Assembly: GCA_964478995.1 (NCBI GenBank)
Contig: CAYZJY010000092.1
Span: forward strand, 1-6,942
DNA from: NZWG01 sp964478995
GTDB taxonomy: Bacteria; Fidelibacterota; Marinisomatia; Marinisomatales; UBA1611
Reading direction: 5' to 3'
DNA: 6,942 nucleotides
In this document: positions 1-4,839 of the stretch, in pieces
Position numbering within the stretch: the stretch's first letter is position 1
Layout of the letters: the number at the start of each line of letters is the position of its first letter
Program-made: the position numbers and the translations under genes
The notes under the pieces: generated by a model
Told to the model about the DNA's origin: nothing
The model's input: only the letters and a program-made list of their open reading frames with translations
The model's database searches: none

Positions 1-22
1 TAGGACGTTGCCGGGAACATTT

Positions 23-55
23 AAAAAAGCCTCATTATTTTGAGGCTTTTTTTTT
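23..55 (+). terminator. Rho-independent terminator, probably bidirectional
   Basis: A 6-bp stem GCCTCA (29-34) / TGAGGC (41-46) encloses the 6-nt loop TTATTT and is followed by nine T (47-55). Six A (23-28) precede the stem, so the mirror image works as a T-tract on the minus strand and the stem can also extend by A-T pairs. It separates the operon that starts at about 138 from an upstream + strand gene lying outside the window. The 22 bases before it cannot be assigned to a gene. Confidence 0.87.
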
Positions 56-70
56 GTGATCTATTGCACA
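55..70. promoter_or_regulatory. CRP/FNR-family operator-like palindrome (TGTGA-N6-GCACA)
   Basis: The sequence TGTGATCTATTGCACA matches the classical cAMP receptor protein half-sites TGTGA-N6-TCACA at 9 of 10 positions, and the 16-base E. coli consensus TGTGATCTAGATCACA at 13. A symmetric core TTGTG (54-58) / CACAA (67-71) can be seen. It lies directly after the terminator T-tract and about 75 bp upstream of the preferred start of the first gene, where a promoter-proximal operator would be expected. The operon it precedes encodes an adenylate cyclase, which makes a cAMP-responsive regulator plausible. No CRP homologue is visible in the window, and a single site of this quality can occur by chance. 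Confidence 0.38.
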
Positions 71-90
71 AGTTTTCTTTTTTATTTTGG
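64..90 (+). promoter_or_regulatory. possible weak promoter of the operon
   Basis: TTG at 64-66 and TATTTTGG at 83-90 resemble the Bacteroidetes-type -33 (TTG) and -7 (TAnnTTTG) elements, but the -7 element is one base short of consensus. No good sigma-70 pair with 16-18 bp spacing is visible. The location between the terminator and the first gene requires some promoter here, and initiation at about 95-105 would leave a short leader before the ATG at 138. The assignment of these particular bases is weak. Confidence 0.18.
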
Positions 91-137
91 TAGGTGTTTG
101 GATCATGGGTAAATTGATGTGGAAGACATTAAATATC

Positions 138-1307
138 ATGAGAATTATAACAAAAATAACGTTACTAATAATATTATTGCTAGGTACTGTCCAACCCATG
201 AGAGGACAGAGTGTAGATCTGAATGGGGATATATTCGAGTATGCAACTTATTATGTTAATAGTTTTGACCTTAATACAGGCGCTACAAATGTCCAGATTT
301 TCAGATATCAATTATCAACGGATGAATATCCTGTTTCGATAAAAGTTCACTTTAGGGCATCAATGCTCTCACCTACTCTAGGTATCAACAATGAGCAGAC
401 CATCATAGAGATCGAGACTGACCCATTTCAACTTCAAGCTTCTCTCATTCTAGATAATAGAGATATCTCGTCAGAGACCACTGTCATTTATGATATGGCC
501 TCACCGCCAAATAGTATTGAATTAACTGGGCATGTCATTGAAAGTTTGGACCCAACCCAGGCAGATGCTATCCTACAAAGTATCATTACAACAGGAAAGA
601 TCGCTGATGGTGAATATACCTTTCAGGTCAATATATTATCTGAGGATGATCAGGTTTTGGCATCTGATTCAAAGACGATTTTAATACAATCACCTGTATC
701 CATTACATTAGAATCTCCTGCAGGTACCTTGTCGGATACCCTTGATAATGTGATCTATACTACCTTTCCTATTTTTCAATGGTTTTCACAAATGTGTAAT
801 GGTTGCAATACATTCATAAGAGTTGCACAATATAATTCCCAAATACATAGTTCCGTAGAAGATGCCATGGAGGACCAACGTGTCCTACCCTTTGATCAGG
901 CAGAGGAATGGTACCAAATAGATAATGTGAATAGTTTCCAATACCCATTTAGTGGGGCCTATCCATTAGAAGAGGGAAATGTATATTGTTGGCAGGTAAT
1001 GATGTCAATGCCTACAACCTCAGGCTCAGAAGAAATGACCTCTACGATCTCAGCATTCAAGATTGGAGAGGCAGGGAATGTCGAAACACCAGATCTAGTA
1101 TCAAATCCGCTACTAATGGCCCTCCAACAGGCATTGGGTGATGACCAGTTCAATGCTTTTTTTGGATCTGGAAATGATCTCCAAGGTTTTATTCCAACAG
1201 GCCAGGTTGAGGTAAATGGAGTTACTGTAGATGAGTCTAGCGTGAATTACATATTGAACCAGATCAATAGTGATGCCTATCAGATACAGACCATTTCAGT
1301 AGAATGA
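138..1307 (+). CDS. secreted Ig/Fn3-like beta-domain protein of unknown function
   Basis: The function is not recognised. The ATG at 138 is preferred because it gives a compact signal peptide: MRIITK, a hydrophobic run LLIILLLG, then a probable cut near residue 23 (MRG|QS). Earlier in-frame starts (TTG 87, ATG 105, ATG 117) would put an overlong charged segment in front; ATG 105 does have a GGTAGG 10 nt upstream. The protein has 389 residues. Residues about 25-185 look all-beta and end in an Ig-like strand pair (DGEYTFQVNILSEDDQ). Residues about 186-310 look Fn3-like: an early P-x-F-x-W (TFPIFQWF), then PLEEGNVYCWQV, a pattern common in envelope proteins that bind or scaffold. C220, C223 and C284 are the notable cysteines. 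A 75-residue tail follows with no recognisable motif. No transmembrane helix is seen after the signal, so a periplasmic or secreted product is inferred. Its stop overlaps the start of the FecR-like gene (ATGA), implying translational coupling and a shared role. Confidence 0.85.
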   Translation: MRIITKITLLIILLLGTVQPMRGQSVDLNGDIFEYATYYVNSFDLNTGATNVQIFRYQLSTDEYPVSIKVHFRASMLSPTLGINNEQTIIEIETDPFQLQASLILDNRDISSETTVIYDMASPPNSIELTGHVIESLDPTQADAILQSIITTGKIADGEYTFQVNILSEDDQVLASDSKTILIQSPVSITLESPAGTLSDTLDNVIYTTFPIFQWFSQMCNGCNTFIRVAQYNSQIHSSVEDAMEDQRVLPFDQAEEWYQIDNVNSFQYPFSGAYPLEEGNVYCWQVMMSMPTTSGSEEMTSTISAFKIGEAGNVETPDLVSNPLLMALQQALGDDQFNAFFGSGNDLQGFIPTGQVEVNGVTVDESSVNYILNQINSDAYQIQTISVE

Positions 1308-1978
1308 AGAAGAACATAAAACATATTATCCTTCTTAGTTCTATCATTTTCTCATTTGTTTTTGCAAATAAGATTGCTGTAGCAACCAAGATAAAAGGTA
1401 TGGTAGAGATCATGCCAGTTGGAAAAAAGGATTTTGCCAATTTAAATCCTGGTACCATTCTTTCTGATGGGGACAAGATCCGTACGGGATCAAAGGGCTT
1501 TGCAGCAATTATTTTCATAGATGATAAATCAACATTGAAATTAAAGGAAAACTCAGAAGCGGTCATCACCGGACAACGCTCAGCAGCAAGCATATCCAAG
1601 AAGATCAACATGGATGTTGGTACTGTTCGTGCAACAATAACAAAACAAAACACTGACTTTGTCATCCAGACACCTACTTCTGTTGCCTCTGTAAAGGGAA
1701 CGGACTTTTGGCTTGTTACGGACCCAGAGAATGGAGACCAGATCATAGGGATTGAGGGTATTGTTGGATTGACCAATATTGAGACTGGTCAAGAGGTAGA
1801 TGTATCCGAAGGGATGAGTGGTATCTCAACGCCCGATGGTAATCTTGGTCTTGAAGAGACAGACCAATCATCCATACCAGATGACCCTAGTGAAGATATA
1901 GAGGGACCATCTCAGATCAAGATCTATTTGGAAGGCCCAAATGGTGAACAAAGAGTAATGATTATTGAATATCAATAA
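1304..1978 (+). CDS. secreted FecR-domain protein
   Basis: This 224-residue protein begins with a classic signal peptide: MKKNIKH, a hydrophobic core, and VFA|NK with cleavage after residue 21. The FecR domain spans about residues 50-160: LSDGDKIRTGSKGFAAI (53-69), DKSTLKLKENSEA, a DVGTVRATI strand (104-112) and the hallmark QTPTSVASVKGTDF (122-135), then GIEGIVGLTN and GQEVDVSEG. In classical FecR this domain is the periplasmic part of an inner-membrane anti-sigma regulator reading a TonB-dependent receptor. Here there is no cytoplasmic anti-sigma segment, no membrane anchor beyond the signal and no neighbouring sigma factor, so a freely periplasmic (or surface) accessory protein is inferred. 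After the domain comes an acidic, Ser/Pro-rich linker (183-201) and a short beta-like tail (204-224). The start overlaps the preceding stop as ATGA; no clear ribosome-binding site precedes it, which suits coupled translation. The FecR domain call is firm; the molecular role is not known. Confidence 0.95.
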   Translation: MKKNIKHIILLSSIIFSFVFANKIAVATKIKGMVEIMPVGKKDFANLNPGTILSDGDKIRTGSKGFAAIIFIDDKSTLKLKENSEAVITGQRSAASISKKINMDVGTVRATITKQNTDFVIQTPTSVASVKGTDFWLVTDPENGDQIIGIEGIVGLTNIETGQEVDVSEGMSGISTPDGNLGLEETDQSSIPDDPSEDIEGPSQIKIYLEGPNGEQRVMIIEYQ

Positions 1979-1980
1979 TC
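1960..1980. repeat. perfect 9-bp inverted repeat over the fecR-like stop codon
   Basis: The arms GATTATTGA (1960-1968) and TCAATAATC (1972-1980) are exact reverse complements around the 3-nt centre ATA. The repeat covers the last codons and the TAA stop (1976-1978) of the FecR-like gene, 36 bp ahead of the barrel gene start. It is followed by a pyrimidine-rich stretch (ACTTTTCTTCTCTTT) that is not a clean T-run. It could be an operator, a weak RNA hairpin that attenuates or protects the transcript between the genes, or chance in AT-rich DNA. The spacing does not match FNR or CRP sites. Confidence 0.45.
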
Positions 1981-2016
1981 ACTTTTCTTCTCTTTAAATT
2001 TCTACAAAATTTTCCT

Positions 2017-4839
2017 ATGCGAAAACGCATTTCACAGAAAGTGTTTCTGGCCATTTCACTATGTCTTTTGAATATTGGTCTTTCACAATCCAATCACCTC
2101 TATTATCATAAGAACCCCACCCCTGTAGAGGATGGTGAACCAGTGGAAATTTCTCAACTATTATTTACAGACACTCGTATTATTTCAGGCATGCTTTTTT
2201 TTAGAGATAAGGGTGAGATGAGTTTTCAAGAGGTTGAGATGATCTTTGAGGGGGGTAAGTGGGTTGGTATCATCCCAGGACATAGAGTTACAACTTTGGG
2301 TATCGAGTATGTGACGATCCTTACAAAAACAGATGGAGGTAAGATAGCACTTCCACTTATAGACGACCCATTCAAGGAGCCCTTATCCATAAGAGTAGGG
2401 CCAAGGTCAAGGGACAAGAAGGCCCGACAACCCGCTAAGGATATTGGAGACTATGCACAGGCAGATATTTTAATACTATCTCCTGAGGATGGATCAATCA
2501 ATCGACCTGATGAGATCGTCATATCAGCATCTCTTTTCAATGCGCCCAATGTAGACCAAGACGAATTTCAGATCTACATAGATGACAAGGATTATACAGA
2601 TCAGACAATCATTTCGGGAGATGTTCTTTCTTTGGTCCCAGAAGAAGAGTTAGAATTCGGATTTCATGAAATAAAACTCATGTTTAAGACAACCTACGGA
2701 ATAAACATACAGCCCATAGAGTGGTCCTTTAGTACAAGCAAAGGCATGGGAAATATTGCAGAATCATTTAAATATAAAGGCTCGCTTGTTGGAAAACGAT
2801 CTACAAATACTGCATCATCAATTTCAATAGAAGATCGTCAATATACCGGTAAGATCGATGCAGAGTTAAGTTGGGTAAAGGCCAGATACTCATTTCGTCA
2901 GTCTAGCCGTGAATCCAAATTTGCACAACCGGTGGACCGAAAAACTCTTTCTTTGCAGGTCACTGATTATCTTAAGATTGAGAATGGAGATGTATATCCT
3001 TCAATATCTCAGTTCATATTAGATGGAAAGAAGGTCAATGGTCGGTATATGGATGTCGATGTAAACTATGGTTTTGGCTTTGATGGATTTAACGTATTGG
3101 GTAGAGATCTATTTGCCTTTGATTTTAAGGGTTCTGTTGAATTAAAGACGGTTTCAGGGGTCCTAGCCAGAAAGGTACAATATCAAAATGGTCTTGATCG
3201 TGCTTATGAACTATTAACCAATGAGGTCAGATATGATGAATTTGGAAACCGGGTTTATCTGTTCGATAGAAAAGGCTATACCTTCCCAAGAAAAATAAAT
3301 GCTGCAAAGTTAGCATTCACATTCAATGACTGGTTCAAGGCAGGCTTGCACTTTCTCAAGGCAAAGGATGAATTTGAAAAAATAAAAGTCCGTGCCCCTG
3401 AGAGTAGTCTATTCTCAGTTGATACAAGTATCTTTGGTGATTCTTTGTCAATGAATTATACATTAGCACAATTCATTGATTCATTAAATAATGATGATAC
3501 GGTAAAGATAAAGAAAAAGAATTGGGATGATGGTTCGCCTCAAGAAAATCTTGCATTTGGATTTGACCTCGAGGGATCAATGGATAATCGTAAACTATTG
3601 TTTCAAATGGGTTGGAACATGAGTCTGACCAATCATAACATATGGGCTGGAACAGCAAGTAAAGATTCATTGGACCTTTTAATGGATACCTTGCAAGATG
3701 GGAAATTATTAGGGAGTTATGATGTATCGGCCATTGGGAGTTTCATTGATTCATACGAAGATATCTTTACGGTCAACCCTCTATACATGGCACCCATATT
3801 GCCCATTGATCCCATAGCCGCAGAGGAAAGTTCTTTTAGAGCATTTTTGAACATGCCTGCATCTGCCTATTATCTTCGGTTAAAAGGGAGTTATTCATTT
3901 AATAACATACTCATTCAATATCGGCAACTCGGACCAGAGTATAGAAGTTTTGGTAATCCTTATCTGACCAATAATATACGAGAATTCACGATAAATGATA
4001 GGTTATCAACCCTAGGAAGACGATTAATGTTCGTAGTAGGTTATAAATATCGTGACAATAAGTTATCAGATCTTGTTGCTCATCCAATCGCGACAAAGAC
4101 TGTTTCAATAAACACTACTCTTGTCCCTGGTCCCGGTGCACCATCCATCATTTTGAATCTCCAATCCATTGGCAGGACCAATGGTATCGATTCAATTGAT
4201 ACGGATCAATACGGTAACTATTTGGGCGATAGCAGAGAAAACTCGCAGGCACTAAATGTAATGGCATCTATCAACATACCAGGAAACTTTGATCTCTTTA
4301 CCACCACTACATCCATTAATTTGAATTCAATCACATATAAGGATAATTTGGCTTCTGAAAGAAATAAAGACTACTTTTTTCAAAAATCAGAGACACAGTC
4401 AATATCTGCTACATTATCCACAAGGTTTCAAATGCCATTGAAGACAACATCAACCTTTAACCAAACAAGGATTTTCATACCTTACTTAGATCAAGATAAT
4501 GTTGCCCAAGAACAGGTCAATACTTGGACTTCCATTAGCGCTTCTGCACAATATGGTCTTTATGATAATAGATTGAGACTAAGGTCAGGTTTGGATTTTA
4601 CAACAAATGGGAAAAAAGATGCTACATCAGTAAAACTCTACGGTGGTAAAATAGGCGCAGATTGGAATATTTTGGATAAATTAACGTTAAGTTTTAATAG
4701 TTCTATTAGGGTTAATAATAGCAAGGGCTATTTATCAGATAACATTGACAATGATGGTGATGGAAAAATTGATGAAAAGACAGAGGGTTGGTCAACTAAT
4801 AGTTCAGGATTTAATCTTACTTTAGGATATAGATTTTGA
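2017..4839 (+). CDS. outer-membrane beta-barrel protein with two N-terminal Ig-like domains
   Basis: This 940-residue protein has a signal peptide (MRKRISQK, then VFLAISLCLLNIGLS; cut near residue 23-25). Residues about 35-127 form one Ig-like domain (LLFTDTRIISGMLFFRDKG, GGKWVGIIPG, GIEYVTILTKTDGG). Residues about 148-240 form a second (ILILSPEDGSINRPDEIVI through FGFHEIKLMF to IEWSFST). From about 250 to the end, alternating polar and hydrophobic strands form a large barrel, including the motifs ENGDVYPSISQFILDGKKVNG (322-342) and YRQLGPEYRSFGNPYL (635-650) that I associate with uncharacterised FCB barrels. The chain ends in LTLGYRF; the terminal Phe is the usual BAM-recognised outer-membrane signature. 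No TonB box or plug domain is visible, so this does not look like a TonB-dependent receptor. An Asp-rich loop (911-923) before the last strand resembles a calcium site. It lies 38 bp after the FecR-like gene and overlaps the cyclase gene; the start has no obvious Shine-Dalgarno. Outer-membrane location is well supported; the substrate or ligand is unknown. Confidence 0.93.
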   Translation: MRKRISQKVFLAISLCLLNIGLSQSNHLYYHKNPTPVEDGEPVEISQLLFTDTRIISGMLFFRDKGEMSFQEVEMIFEGGKWVGIIPGHRVTTLGIEYVTILTKTDGGKIALPLIDDPFKEPLSIRVGPRSRDKKARQPAKDIGDYAQADILILSPEDGSINRPDEIVISASLFNAPNVDQDEFQIYIDDKDYTDQTIISGDVLSLVPEEELEFGFHEIKLMFKTTYGINIQPIEWSFSTSKGMGNIAESFKYKGSLVGKRSTNTASSISIEDRQYTGKIDAELSWVKARYSFRQSSRESKFAQPVDRKTLSLQVTDYLKIENGDVYPSISQFILDGKKVNGRYMDVDVNYGFGFDGFNVLGRDLFAFDFKGSVELKTVSGVLARKVQYQNGLDRAYELLTNEVRYDEFGNRVYLFDRKGYTFPRKINAAKLAFTFNDWFKAGLHFLKAKDEFEKIKVRAPESSLFSVDTSIFGDSLSMNYTLAQFIDSLNNDDTVKIKKKNWDDGSPQENLAFGFDLEGSMDNRKLLFQMGWNMSLTNHNIWAGTASKDSLDLLMDTLQDGKLLGSYDVSAIGSFIDSYEDIFTVNPLYMAPILPIDPIAAEESSFRAFLNMPASAYYLRLKGSYSFNNILIQYRQLGPEYRSFGNPYLTNNIREFTINDRLSTLGRRLMFVVGYKYRDNKLSDLVAHPIATKTVSINTTLVPGPGAPSIILNLQSIGRTNGIDSIDTDQYGNYLGDSRENSQALNVMASINIPGNFDLFTTTTSINLNSITYKDNLASERNKDYFFQKSETQSISATLSTRFQMPLKTTSTFNQTRIFIPYLDQDNVAQEQVNTWTSISASAQYGLYDNRLRLRSGLDFTTNGKKDATSVKLYGGKIGADWNILDKLTLSFNSSIRVNNSKGYLSDNIDNDGDGKIDEKTEGWSTNSSGFNLTLGYRF

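Noticed and set aside
1..24. Possible 3' end of an upstream gene or RNA
   Set aside because: TAG at 1-3, TAA at 22-24 and TGA at 41-43 are all possible stops, and the stretch is too short to choose a frame or recognise a product.
87..137. Upstream TTG (87) and ATG (105, 117) starts for the first gene
   Set aside because: They put 7-17 extra residues before an otherwise compact signal peptide beginning at ATG 138. ATG 105 cannot be excluded since GGTAGG lies 10 nt upstream.
1264..1776. Open reading frame of 170 codons on the minus strand, antisense to the FecR-like gene
   Set aside because: The + strand frame carries a signal peptide and the full FecR hallmark; the antisense translation has no recognisable motif and overlaps two real genes.
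1960..1980. FNR or CRP operator reading of the inverted repeat
   Set aside because: TTGA and TCAA half-sites are only 3 bp apart, whereas FNR and CRP need about 6 bp between the equivalent bases.
1972..1995. Intrinsic terminator after the FecR-like gene
   Set aside because: The stem is AT-rich with a 3-nt loop, and the following tract is broken by C residues; the next gene starts 38 bp on in the same direction.
2017..4839. TonB-dependent receptor paired with FecR in an iron-uptake sigma system
   Set aside because: No TonB box, no plug domain, no sigma factor gene; the N-terminal part is Ig-like and the neighbour is a cyclase.
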